A DNA stretch of 33,961 bases from Spirochaetales bacterium (GTDB lineage: Bacteria; Spirochaetota; Spirochaetia; SZUA-6; JAFGRV01): NCBI GenBank assembly GCA_016930085.1, contig JAFGHO010000073.1:1-33961 (forward strand), given 5' to 3'. The notes under the pieces were generated by a model. That model was not told where the DNA came from. It was given only the letters and a program-made list of their open reading frames with translations, and did no database searches. A program made the translations under genes and the position numbers. Below are positions 8,577 through 16,760 of the stretch, piece after piece (the first letter of the stretch is position 1; the number at the start of each line of letters is the position of its first letter).

Positions 8577-8616
8577 AAAAAAACAGATTCCACCGGCAGG
8601 TCTGTGGAATCTGTTT
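8577..8616 (-). terminator. strong Rho-independent terminator of the GT2 gene
   Basis: A perfect 13-bp inverted repeat, AAACAGATTCCAC (8581-8593) and GTGGAATCTGTTT (8604-8616), with a 10-nt loop. On the minus strand it ends in a run of seven T residues (plus-strand A run 8577-8583), so it terminates the GT2 transcript 46 bases after the stop; it may also act on the convergent CBM9-like gene. Confidence 0.9.
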
Positions 8617-8661
8617 CGATAGTCTTGATTTGCGTGCAGAGTATTACTCCCGCGAAATGCG

Positions 8662-9675
8662 TTACTCGAGGCGTGCCCAGTTCCCGAAGTTTCTCTCCGC
8701 AATGACTTTTTTGGTCAGGTCCTTGTCAAGAAGCGCCGCTTTTTCCACCTGTTTCTGTGCCAGATCGAGTTCGTTTTCCCTGTAAAGGGTTTCTCCGAGC
8801 TTAAGATAGAATTTGATAAGAAGATCGTCACGCCGGTCCAATGCCACCTTCCCGTTGGTCAGGGCGATTTCAAGGGCACGTGTGAAGCCGTCGGTATCGA
8901 CGCGGGCCTTCGCGATGTAGAAACCGTGTTTTCCTCCTTCACGCGTTCGGGATGAGGAACCCGCGGTATGCTGGGGAATCCGGTAAAGGGTTGGAATTTC
9001 TCCGGAATATACGAATTTACCCCCGCCTGCCGAATACCGCATCCAGGCATTTGAATCCTCCGATACCTTTTCCGGCGGAAAGGGATACTTGAAGGCAAGT
9101 TCCGTTTTTACCACGGTGGCCGATGTCAGGTTCGTATAGCCCTTTAAGGTTCCGATATCGATCCAGGCATTCATGCCTTGCGGGGGATTATGCTGATGGC
9201 CTTCGAGAATTTCCACGATCGATTGTGTGAGTTTTTCCATGGGGACGATCTTGCTTTCTTCGTCAATGACTTTGAATGTCGAATAAACGACACTGGCATC
9301 GGGATCGTCGGTAAAGATCTTTCGTGCCACCTCAAGCCGTCTGATATCCGAAATGTCGTCCGCGTCATTGAAGAGAACGATCGGCGAATTATGCTCGAAA
9401 GCCCATTTTATTCCCAGGTTGCGGCAGTAACCGGGGCCATTGTTCGTCTCTTTTTTTATTACCGTGATTTTATCCGGATGCTTTGCTTTGACGTCCTCAA
9501 GATATGCGATGGCTTCCCCGGATGGAGAAAGGTCGTCAATGATGACGAGATGCCAGTTGGGATCGGACTGTTTGAAAATATGCTCAAGGGTTTCATCCAG
9601 CCATTTTTTTGTGGTATTGTTTTCTTCCCGAAAATGGGGCATCACAAAGGTAGCGACACCGTTTTTAAAATCCAT
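8662..9675 (-). CDS. family 2 glycosyltransferase with C-terminal helical tail
   Basis: A 337-residue GT-A fold glycosyltransferase. The N-terminal half has the family pattern: VMPHFREEN at the first strand, LVIIDDLSPSGE (D47, D48), NNGPGYCRNLGI at 78-89 and the metal-binding DAD at 104-106. The C-terminal part (about 250-330) is helical and TPR-like (YLKLGETLYRENELDLAQKQVEKAALLDKD). There are no membrane segments, so it is a cytosolic or peripheral enzyme. The start has GGAGG 7 bases upstream. GT2 enzymes move a sugar from a nucleotide sugar to a lipid, protein or glycan; neither donor nor acceptor can be read here, though a UDP-sugar is plausible given the pyrophosphorylase gene at 11149. 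Confidence 0.85.
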   Translation of the reverse strand: MDFKNGVATFVMPHFREENNTTKKWLDETLEHIFKQSDPNWHLVIIDDLSPSGEAIAYLEDVKAKHPDKITVIKKETNNGPGYCRNLGIKWAFEHNSPIVLFNDADDISDIRRLEVARKIFTDDPDASVVYSTFKVIDEESKIVPMEKLTQSIVEILEGHQHNPPQGMNAWIDIGTLKGYTNLTSATVVKTELAFKYPFPPEKVSEDSNAWMRYSAGGGKFVYSGEIPTLYRIPQHTAGSSSRTREGGKHGFYIAKARVDTDGFTRALEIALTNGKVALDRRDDLLIKFYLKLGETLYRENELDLAQKQVEKAALLDKDLTKKVIAERNFGNWARLE

Positions 9676-9996
9676 AACATTCCTCCATACTTTGTTATTT
9701 TTTATTCAAATTCGTTAATGAATTGATCACTATATACAAATTAATTCCGTATAAACATAGGTATATTCCTTCACCATATGTTTTCTTTCAATTAACCTGT
9801 CTGTATTGGTTTCGTGTTTCCAGTACTACTTTGAGAGAACGTATTCTGGAGACTTTTACTATAACAGTATTTGAAATAAATGACAAGTAGGTGTGCGGCA
9901 GTTATTTATGGTAAATCACTCTCTTGATATTATCTTCGACATGATATATGCTGCAGACCTCAATGCAATAAACCAATAAAAACGAGGAGACTGTTT
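9676..9996. other. divergent intergenic region between the GT2 gene and glk
   Basis: 321 AT-rich bases without a gene. They hold the ribosome binding site of the GT2 gene and a plausible promoter for glucokinase (9924-9952). I found no convincing minus-strand promoter and no long dyad. Confidence 0.5.
9924..9952 (+). promoter_or_regulatory. candidate promoter of glucokinase
   Basis: TTGATA (9924-9929), 17-base spacer, TATGCT (9947-9952); predicted leader about 40 bases before the ATG at 9997. Confidence 0.45.
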
Positions 9997-11064
9997 ATGG
10001 AAGCGCAATGGTTATGTTCGCATCTTGATTTTAATTGCTTGATTCTGGCCGGAGACGTCGGAGGAACTAATACAACACTTGCCCTTGTCGGAGAAAAAGA
10101 AGGGAAATATACCATAATCGTCAAATTCAAGTACCAGTCGAATAAAATATCGAACCTGGTAGAGCCGGTTGAGGAAGTTATATCACTGATTAAAGAAAAG
10201 TTTCCTGAAGCGACGATCGATAAATGCTGTCTTAGTCCGGCCGGCCCGGTAGAAAACAATTACTGTAAATTGACGAATTGTGCCTGGGATGTTGACGGGA
10301 ACGAAATCCGGAAAACGATCCGGATCGATACCCTTATTATCAATGATTTTACCGCGATCGGGTACGGGATTCCCACCCTCGATGTGGACGATATCGCACA
10401 GATTACGAAACTCCCGGCAACCGACGGTAATTGTCCGGAGCGGACCGGAACGGTCAAGGCGGTTGTCGGCGCCGGTACGGGACTCGGGGTCGGGTTTCTC
10501 ACTCCGGATAAGGGAAAATACCATGCATATCCGTCCGAAGGCGGGCATTCGGGTTTCGCCGCTTTTGATGAGGAGACGAAAGCGCTGAAAGAATATGTGG
10601 CGGATAAAATCGGGACCACACCGGGAACGGAACCTTTTGTTTCCGGCCAGGGGATTGCAAATATATTCAATTACATGAAAGAAAAAAAGAACATGTCGTG
10701 TACCGGGGTTCTTTCCGAAATCGAAGCCGCAGACGATCCGGACAAACCCGCACTTATTTCCAAAAATGCGACAACCAACGGCGTCTGCAAGCAAATCATG
10801 CAGTTGTTTATCCGAATGTACGGGCGTTTCGCGGGAAGTATTGCCGTCCTCTTTATACCGACGGCCGGTTTATATCTCGCGGGCGGTATTGTCACAAAGA
10901 ATGAAGCCCTTTTTCTGGAAGATAATCTTTTTATGAGAAACTTCGAACAGAATTACAATCCCAATATACGGCCGCTTCTCAAAAAAATACCTGTTTACAT
11001 CATCAAGGATTATTCAATTTCCCTTTACGGGGCGGCAAACGCAGCGGTCATTTTGATGGAATAA
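9997..11064 (+). CDS. glk: glucokinase (Glk family)
   Basis: A 355-residue cytosolic kinase that makes glucose 6-phosphate from glucose and ATP. It has the ASKHA fold with the Glk-type order of motifs: phosphate loop AGDVGGTNTT (D20 to N25), INDF at 115-118 with catalytic D117, GAGTGLG at 158-164, and SEGGH at 180-184, followed by a C-terminal LYLAGGIV segment. It lacks the Cys-rich zinc motif of ROK kinases, so it belongs to the Glk (PF02685) type. GAGGAG sits 8 bases before the start. It fits the pathway: the GH94 phosphorylase releases one free glucose per disaccharide. It lies 84 bases before the UDPGP-family gene on the same strand, probably co-transcribed. Confidence 0.92.
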   Translation: MEAQWLCSHLDFNCLILAGDVGGTNTTLALVGEKEGKYTIIVKFKYQSNKISNLVEPVEEVISLIKEKFPEATIDKCCLSPAGPVENNYCKLTNCAWDVDGNEIRKTIRIDTLIINDFTAIGYGIPTLDVDDIAQITKLPATDGNCPERTGTVKAVVGAGTGLGVGFLTPDKGKYHAYPSEGGHSGFAAFDEETKALKEYVADKIGTTPGTEPFVSGQGIANIFNYMKEKKNMSCTGVLSEIEAADDPDKPALISKNATTNGVCKQIMQLFIRMYGRFAGSIAVLFIPTAGLYLAGGIVTKNEALFLEDNLFMRNFEQNYNPNIRPLLKKIPVYIIKDYSISLYGAANAAVILME

Positions 11065-11148
11065 GCGTGAAGACCGGGGCCGGATATTGTTCCGTTTTTT
11101 GCGGTCCGTCGCCGTCGATCGGAAAAAAATAGAAAAAGGGAGTGTAAG

Positions 11149-12717
11149 GTGCGGCTTTCATCGAAAGTGGAAAATGCAATGAAAGAAAAGGGAATCGACA
11201 TCGGGTTGAGCGCCGGCATACTCGAAAAGTATAACAGGGGGGAGTACGATCATTTTGTTCCCGTCCTTGTTGCGGGGATACCGGAAATTGACGGGCGTAC
11301 GATCATCGACGTTACCGGCGATATCGAAGAGACCATTACCCTCGATGCCGCGCAAAAACGAATCGATGAACTCGGGATATCGATCGATCTGGCGAAAATC
11401 GGGGAAGTGTCCGGGAAAGAGATCCGGTTTGATTGTAAGGCGCTTCGACGGCTCGGTGTGCTGCTTTATCCCCTGCTTTCCTATGGCATATTAAACGGCG
11501 GTTCGGCAAGCAGTTATGTCGATTACAAGAAAAATCATGACTTCAATGAAACCCTATTCGATATCTGCCGTGAAGAGTTTGAAGCGGTGGCGGAAGTTTC
11601 CCGGGAAAAGGCAAAGGGGATCACGCCGGCGTTTATCAATGAGAATAAGGAGCATGGTCCGAGTTTTCTTGAACTCAAGATGAGAATGCTTCTCATCGAG
11701 GCATTACGCTATCAGGAATATACGGGAAAAAAGGCCGCGGTACTCCGGCCCATGTTTCAGATGACCAGTGTCTACAATAACAGCCAGATCGAAGAGGCAT
11801 ACGGGACATATAAAAAAGGAGGCTATCTCGAGCCCCTTATACAGGAGACCGGTATCGATATAACGGATGTTGCGACCGGCATTCAGCCGATGCTTTCCGC
11901 TTTCTCCCACAGCAGCATGGGAAGGCCGAAAACCTTTTTCACCGGGGCAAACGGAAAACCTGACTCGCCGCTGCCCATGCCGGGCGGTCACGGACAGAAT
12001 TTCATCGTATTGAAAGATATCTACAAACGGCTCTACCGGGAAGGCAAAAGATTTGTCTGTCTGGGTAATGTGGACAATCTCGGTTTTACCGTCGATCCCC
12101 GATGTCTCGCCCTCCTCGCACTCAGAGACAAGTCGGCCGGTTTCGATTTCGCGTTCAAGACCAGGGTGGACAACAAGGGGGGGGTGTTGATCGTCGATCA
12201 AAACGGCAAACTGAACTGCGCGGATATCGGGGCCGCCGTTTCAAAAGAAGCGATTGAAAAAATCGAGCGGGAAGGAAAGAAAATTCTCTTCAATTGCGCG
12301 ACCGGCTTGTTCAACCTTTCATTTCTGGTTTCTCACCTCGATGATATTATCAAAAATCTCCCGGTCCGCTTTACGGATCAGGACAAGGACGCGGGCCGCT
12401 ATTCCCAGGCGGAACAGGTCACCTGGGAGGTTATCGGCCTTATCGACGATCTTTTGATTTTCGGCGTCGACAAGTATGAACGCTTTCTGGCCGCAAAACT
12501 TCTTCTTGAGGGGTTGATGACAAGCGGTGTCGGTATGGGGCATCCGGATTATCCCGAAGATGAGGAACCGTCAAAGGATCTGAAATCAATCGCCGGCCGC
12601 CTCAACCGCGGCCTGCATCGCTTACTCGAAAATGCTTACGGATTGAAAAAAGAAGGTATGAGGTGGGTTCCCGCTTCGATCGAGGAAATAAAATCGGGAA
12701 TGAGGCGATCCCCTTGA
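11149..12717 (+). CDS. UDPGP-family sugar-1-phosphate uridylyltransferase-like protein
   Basis: A 522-residue GT-A fold nucleotidyltransferase of the UDPGP group (UTP-glucose-1-phosphate uridylyltransferase / UDP-HexNAc pyrophosphorylase). The nucleotide-binding loop near 114-122 reads ILNGGSASS where the family usually has LxGGxGT; PMPGGHGQ at 276-283 and LGNVDNLGFTVDP (305-317) match the UTP/sugar-binding segments and the metal-binding VDN. The start is a GTG with GGGAG 6 bases upstream. Role: probably making UDP-glucose or UDP-HexNAc from the sugar 1-phosphate; glucose 1-phosphate is what the GH94 enzyme releases, and glk lies just upstream. The divergent loop means the substrate is uncertain. 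The -35 of the next promoter overlaps its stop codon. Confidence 0.75.
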   Translation: MRLSSKVENAMKEKGIDIGLSAGILEKYNRGEYDHFVPVLVAGIPEIDGRTIIDVTGDIEETITLDAAQKRIDELGISIDLAKIGEVSGKEIRFDCKALRRLGVLLYPLLSYGILNGGSASSYVDYKKNHDFNETLFDICREEFEAVAEVSREKAKGITPAFINENKEHGPSFLELKMRMLLIEALRYQEYTGKKAAVLRPMFQMTSVYNNSQIEEAYGTYKKGGYLEPLIQETGIDITDVATGIQPMLSAFSHSSMGRPKTFFTGANGKPDSPLPMPGGHGQNFIVLKDIYKRLYREGKRFVCLGNVDNLGFTVDPRCLALLALRDKSAGFDFAFKTRVDNKGGVLIVDQNGKLNCADIGAAVSKEAIEKIEREGKKILFNCATGLFNLSFLVSHLDDIIKNLPVRFTDQDKDAGRYSQAEQVTWEVIGLIDDLLIFGVDKYERFLAAKLLLEGLMTSGVGMGHPDYPEDEEPSKDLKSIAGRLNRGLHRLLENAYGLKKEGMRWVPASIEEIKSGMRRSP

Positions 12718-12742
12718 CAGTCGAAACCGGCTCATCTATACT
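12714..12742 (+). promoter_or_regulatory. strong sigma70-like promoter of the CDP-alcohol phosphatidyltransferase gene
   Basis: Perfect -35 TTGACA (12714-12719), exact 17-base spacer, -10 TATACT (12737-12742). The -35 overlaps the TGA stop of the upstream gene. The predicted 5' leader is about 120 bases. Confidence 0.75.
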
Positions 12743-12847
12743 GCCAGAAGCCGATGCGGGCGGGTTTCTTTTCTTCAGGGAGGCAACGGTATTTCCCCGA
12801 GGAATTATCCGGTTATTCGGATGATATAGGTAACATTACCAGAAATT

Positions 12848-12868
12848 AAGGAGTATCGATTTCTCCTG
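12848..12868 (+). promoter_or_regulatory. Shine-Dalgarno folded into a small hairpin
   Basis: AGGAG (12849-12853) lies 15 bases before the ATG at 12869, farther than usual, and can pair with CTCCT (12863-12867) around a 9-nt loop. Either the hairpin hides the ribosome site or folding tunes initiation. No closer in-frame ATG/GTG/TTG start is present. Confidence 0.4.
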
Positions 12869-13648
12869 ATGTATCGACGGACACCGCTTATTAACAATAT
12901 CGTTCTTACCTTTATTGTGTTGTACTGCATCCAGGCAATCCTTTTCATCGTTCCGGCCCTCATCTATTCATTTCCTTCTTTTATTATTGTCGCTTTTTTT
13001 TGCGCTTCCGCGCTTTTTCACGGAATTTTCACCGTATTACTGATCCTGATGAAACATGCTTTTGTCAACGAAGCAACGGGTGAAATCCTTACATCGGTAA
13101 ATATGGCAAATTTGATTACCCTTTCGCGATTAAGCGCAATTCCGACCATCGTATTCCTTTTTTTTGAATTCAGGCAGCCGGGCGTACAGTGCATAATATT
13201 TTTCTTTATCGCCTTTGTCTTTATTACCGATTTCGTCGACGGTGTCATAGCCCGGTATTGCAGACAGATAACCACGATAGGAAGGTACCTCGATTCCTCG
13301 AGCGATTATTTTCTGATCATTTTCACCTCGATTATCTATTTTTTATTCGGGCTTGTTCCCATCTGGCTTTTTATTCTTATCGTCGTGCGACTTTTAATTC
13401 TCGGCGCCGGGGCTATCCTTTATGCCATCATCGCAAAAAAAGTCGCCTATTCGGTTACTTTTCTCGGCAAGGCTTCGATATTTTCGATAATGACGCTTTT
13501 CGTCCTCAAACTGGTTCCCTTTATTGTATCCTGGGCTCCTTTTTCCATCATCCTGTCGGTTATCGAATATTGTGTGGCTGCGTTCCTCGTCGCTTCCTTT
13601 ATCGAGAAAATCGTCATTATTGTCAGAGAGAAAAAAAAGGTTATTTGA
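12869..13648 (+). CDS. CDP-alcohol phosphatidyltransferase family membrane protein
   Basis: A 259-residue integral membrane enzyme that would join a CDP-linked diacylglycerol or alcohol to a second alcohol in phospholipid synthesis. The complete family motif is present: D121, D124, G125, A128, R129, G138, D142 and D146 at the canonical spacing. It lies at the end of one hydrophobic segment (about 105-121) preceding another (147-165). About six to seven hydrophobic stretches span the chain, including an N-terminal pair (11-60) that extends the usual core. PgsA, PssA or another member cannot be told apart; the extra N-terminal helices argue against a minimal PgsA. It has its own promoter (12714-12742) and a spaced Shine-Dalgarno. 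Confidence 0.8.
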   Translation: MYRRTPLINNIVLTFIVLYCIQAILFIVPALIYSFPSFIIVAFFCASALFHGIFTVLLILMKHAFVNEATGEILTSVNMANLITLSRLSAIPTIVFLFFEFRQPGVQCIIFFFIAFVFITDFVDGVIARYCRQITTIGRYLDSSSDYFLIIFTSIIYFLFGLVPIWLFILIVVRLLILGAGAILYAIIAKKVAYSVTFLGKASIFSIMTLFVLKLVPFIVSWAPFSIILSVIEYCVAAFLVASFIEKIVIIVREKKKVI

Positions 13649-13677
13649 ACGTCTGTCTGGCGTAGCTGTTGTTATGT

Positions 13678-13731
13678 AAAAAAGATAATACGCCCGAAAG
13701 ACGCATAGCCCGGATATGCCGGTCGTATTAT
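13678..13731 (-). terminator. long hairpin terminator between convergent genes
   Basis: Outer stem ATAATACG / CGTATTAT (13685-13692, 13724-13731), continued by CCG/CGG after one mismatch and by an inner stem GCATA / TATGC. On the minus strand it is followed by six T residues (13678-13683), so it ends the WGR-gene transcript; it may also act on the plus strand after the gene ending at 13648. Confidence 0.75.
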
Positions 13732-13747
13732 TCCTTTGGAACGGCGG

Positions 13748-14041
13748 TCACGAAACCTGTTTTTCCGCAAGATGGATAAACATATCCTGATAATCATTCC
13801 GCGGAGGATAGGTGTAAAGAAGCTTGAATCCCTGCTTTAGTTTCGTTTTGAAAAGTTCGTGTATTCTCTTATCCATATCCGACTGTGTCGAAAAGGAAAA
13901 GGATTTTTCCTTGCCCATACTGAGGTTTTTACCCCAGATGGCGGTAAAGGTATAAGGAGAGAAGAGGTGGCCCTGATAGTCGTGGATATAATAATAGCTG
14001 ATCTCATCATGTGAGGTGATTTTGTATAAAGCGATAATCAT
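13748..14041 (-). CDS. small stand-alone WGR-like domain protein
   Basis: From the preferred start this is a 97-residue protein that is one WGR-like domain: strand-rich IIALYKITSHDEISYYYI, then IWGK (35-38) in the place of the WGR triplet, then a FSFST strand and a helix MDKRIHELFKTKLKQGFKLL ending in the family's K-x-K/GF-like turn. WGR domains occur in PARPs and in bacterial DNA-associated proteins and may bind nucleic acid. I prefer the ATG at 14041 because GGGGGAGGG lies just upstream; the frame is open to a GTG at 14170, which would add 43 residues without a clear ribosome site. Its terminator is at 13678-13731. The partner is unknown. Confidence 0.6.
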   Translation of the reverse strand: MIIALYKITSHDEISYYYIHDYQGHLFSPYTFTAIWGKNLSMGKEKSFSFSTQSDMDKRIHELFKTKLKQGFKLLYTYPPRNDYQDMFIHLAEKQVS

Positions 14042-14418
14042 GCTACGGCCCTCCCCCGATACCGGTAAAACGTTAAATTCCGGTTGCCGTATTCGGGAAG
14101 ATACCGCCGCTTTTTTTTCACTTCGCCGTATTCCATCTCTCTCATACAACCCTATTATCGTATCAAACACGGATTTAAAAAAGTTAAAAATAGGGGTAAA
14201 TTCCTTTCCTTAATTAATAACATACTCTATTTCGAGTAAATTTACTATATTAAAAACCTGCCGGTTCAAGGTGAAATCCACAGGAAGGCACAATGAAAAA
14301 CCGCATATGCGGGTAAAAGTGTTTTGGGATAGCGAACCTCACCGTCATCCGGCATGCGACGCTTTGTCTTGATTCCGATGTATGACGCCCCCGCTTTGTG
14401 CCACCATAAGCCGCATCG
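14042..14418. other. intergenic region with a small palindrome
   Basis: The part up to 14170 may encode an N-terminal extension of the WGR protein. The rest holds no gene. The palindrome CCGCATATGCGG (14301-14312) has five A residues before it on the plus strand, so on the minus strand it looks like a short terminator stem followed by T5, about 100 bases after the membrane-protein gene. A stretch around 14268-14290 has a superficial riboswitch-like look, but I could not build a known class from it. Confidence 0.4.
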
Positions 14419-15231
14419 TCAGTCATTCATGAGTATCACTTCGACCCCTCCGTCGTTTTGAACCCTGACCGAATACAGCCCCGATTCTTTTGCCTTTTTC
14501 TGTATCACGTCCGTCTGGACGCTTTTCAGGCCGGGAACGACCTCTTCGTAGGCTTCGAATAACGAGTAAAGCCTTTCCGATATTCCGTCCGGCCGGTCGA
14601 ACTCGTGAATCCCCGCCTGGACGGCGATTTCACCGCTTTTCACTTTTCTGTAGGAACTCATCCCGATAAAACGGTACCATGTTTTCGCTCCCAGAAAGAC
14701 GAGCAGATCGTCGAAAATGATAACCTTGACGACAGGGGCAAAAGAGGAACCTTCCATTTCAAGGAAGACCGGGTCATGGCCGTTCGGGATGACCTCCATT
14801 TTCATTATGTCGGTGTTGACCGCAAGCACATGTATCCGCGCGATTTCAACCTCTCCGGTAAAGGCGGTGATTGATTGTATGAAAAGGAGAATGACGATGC
14901 ATGATATCATGAAGAGTAAAAAAAACGGAATACCGAATGCGCGCTTGAAACGGAACGCGAAAAAAAAGACAATTGTCGTACCGACATACAGGATCAATAA
15001 ATTGAGGTTCTTGATTTTTTGCGGTCCCGGAACAAGAATCGCACAGAGTCCCATAATAATGGCGATCGAGAGATATATACAGATCATGACCCATTTTCTG
15101 TTCAGCGCGGCCTCGGGATTTTTCCGGTTTTTTATCGATATCGTCAGCCTGCTGAATGCCGCGCCCAGGAAAAAACCCGAGGCAACCAGCCAGAGAACAG
15201 GGGTTGCGAGAAACGGATTTTCAGCACCCAT
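14419..15231 (-). CDS. four-helix membrane protein with C-terminal soluble domain, function unknown
   Basis: A 270-residue protein I do not recognise. Four hydrophobic segments are visible at about 8-28, 46-67, 76-95 and 100-124, followed by a soluble alpha/beta part (about 125-270) with EMEGSSFAPVVKVIIFDDLLVFLGAKTWYRFIG in its centre. The start codon lies inside the end of the upstream M32 gene (11-base overlap), with GGGG in that gene's last codons as ribosome site; an ATG at 15252 is possible but lies deeper in the overlap. The overlap indicates translational coupling with the carboxypeptidase. Confidence 0.75.
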   Translation of the reverse strand: MGAENPFLATPVLWLVASGFFLGAAFSRLTISIKNRKNPEAALNRKWVMICIYLSIAIIMGLCAILVPGPQKIKNLNLLILYVGTTIVFFFAFRFKRAFGIPFFLLFMISCIVILLFIQSITAFTGEVEIARIHVLAVNTDIMKMEVIPNGHDPVFLEMEGSSFAPVVKVIIFDDLLVFLGAKTWYRFIGMSSYRKVKSGEIAVQAGIHEFDRPDGISERLYSLFEAYEEVVPGLKSVQTDVIQKKAKESGLYSVRVQNDGGVEVILMND

Positions 15232-16738
15232 ACAGCGCCCCGTATTTTTCATTAAGATAGGTGAGGAAATGTTCGTGGTCGAGCGGAGACCCGGTGACGA
15301 TACGGCAGAGTTCGTGCGCCGGGTGGACCCTCCCGTGTTGATGGATGCGGTTTTTCAGCCATTCACGGATAATGATAAGGTTGCCTTTTTTCACTTCCTC
15401 CTCCAGATTCGCCGTTTCCTTTTTCATCGTCATATAAAACTGTGAACTGTAGAGATTCCCGAGGGTGTAGGTGGGAAAGTAGCCGAATGCCCCGAACGAC
15501 CAGTGAATATCCTGCAGTACCCCTTCCGAGTCATTGCCGGGCGAAACCCCGAGAAGTTTTCTTGATTCACGGTTCCATGCATCGGGGAGATCCTCCACCG
15601 CAAGCTCCTCATTAATCAGTTTCCGCTCGAGTTCATAACGCAGGATAATATGAAGGTTATAGGTGACCTCATCGGCCTCCACTCTGATGAGTGAGGGTTC
15701 GACTGCATTGATACCCCGATAGAAGGCATCCGTATCCACATCAGCGAGGACATCCGGAAACAATTCATTGAGTTTCGGGTAAAATGCCTGCCAGAAAGGT
15801 AAACTTCTTCCGACGATGTTTTCCCACAACCGTGACTGCGATTCATGGATTCCCAGACTCGTGCCGTTTTCAAGAAGCGTGCCGGATAACGATTCGGAGA
15901 ATCCGAGATCGTAGAGGCCGTGGCCGCATTCATGGATGATACCGAAACAGCCGGTGCTGAAATGGCGGGGATTATACCGTGTGGTCAATCTGATATCCGA
16001 ACTTCCCAGGGCGGTGGTAAAAGGATGCGCCGATGTATCGAGTCTTCCCCGTTCGAATTCGAATCCCATTTTTTCCAAAATAAAGCGGCCGAATGCTTTC
16101 TGCTTTTCGACGGGAAATTCCCGTGAAAGAAAATTATTCGTTTTTGTTTTTCCCGTTGCCGTTATCCGGTTCAATAATGCGCCGAGTCTGGGTTTGAGTT
16201 TTTCGAGAATTTCATCAAGGACCTCGGGCTTAAGCCACGGTTCGTATTCGTCGAGAAGCGGTTCGTAGCGGTCTTTTCGAAATCCGAGACAATCGGCTTT
16301 TTCCCTGATCAGGGTGAGGAGGGTGGAAAGGTGCGGGGCGAACAATGAAAAATCCGATTCCCTTCGTGCGACGGCCCACCGTGCCTGAGCGAGGGACGCC
16401 TGCAGGGCGATCTCGGAAACAAGGGAGTCGGGAAGCCGGACGGCCTTGTCGTACCTGCGTGAGGTTTCACGGAGGAATGCCGCATCGATATCTGTATACA
16501 CCCCCGGCCCGGGCGCGTGTTCTTCATCCACCCCGAGTTTAGCGAGGAGTTCGCCGGTTTCCGGAGAGGTAATGCGTTCGTGAATAAGGCGTTCCAGGAG
16601 TGCGATCTGCCGCGCCCGTTCATCGATCGCCTTCTCCGGCATATATGTTTCCTGGTCCCAGTCCAGAAGCGAACGGCTTCGGATGAGCAGTGTGATTTCC
16701 CCGTCAATGTCTTTAAGTCTGTGAATCGATTCTTCCAT
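15221..16738 (-). CDS. M32 family metallocarboxypeptidase (carboxypeptidase Taq)
   Basis: A 505-residue zinc carboxypeptidase, the usual family length, with no signal peptide, so cytosolic. It removes residues from the C-terminus of peptides. Zinc motif HECGH is at 269-273 (catalytic E270) and the downstream HESQSRLWEN segment at 298-307 supplies the third ligand. Other M32 signatures are present: DWDQ (27-30), DIRLTTRY (248-255), RVEADEVTYNLHI (352-364) and FGYFPTYTLGNLY (418-430). AAGGAG lies 7 bases upstream. It starts 22 bases after the ATP-cone uridine kinase stop and overlaps the membrane-protein gene, forming a three-gene unit. Confidence 0.95.
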   Translation of the reverse strand: MEESIHRLKDIDGEITLLIRSRSLLDWDQETYMPEKAIDERARQIALLERLIHERITSPETGELLAKLGVDEEHAPGPGVYTDIDAAFLRETSRRYDKAVRLPDSLVSEIALQASLAQARWAVARRESDFSLFAPHLSTLLTLIREKADCLGFRKDRYEPLLDEYEPWLKPEVLDEILEKLKPRLGALLNRITATGKTKTNNFLSREFPVEKQKAFGRFILEKMGFEFERGRLDTSAHPFTTALGSSDIRLTTRYNPRHFSTGCFGIIHECGHGLYDLGFSESLSGTLLENGTSLGIHESQSRLWENIVGRSLPFWQAFYPKLNELFPDVLADVDTDAFYRGINAVEPSLIRVEADEVTYNLHIILRYELERKLINEELAVEDLPDAWNRESRKLLGVSPGNDSEGVLQDIHWSFGAFGYFPTYTLGNLYSSQFYMTMKKETANLEEEVKKGNLIIIREWLKNRIHQHGRVHPAHELCRIVTGSPLDHEHFLTYLNEKYGALYGC

Positions 16739-16760
16739 GTCTTTCTCCTTTTCGGAATTC

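Noticed and set aside
14262-14330. Cobalamin riboswitch-like or group II intron domain V-like segment
   Set aside because: Only short similarities (AAGGTGAAATCC; CCGCATATGCGGG) are present. The remaining conserved core and pairing could not be found, and no matching downstream gene exists.
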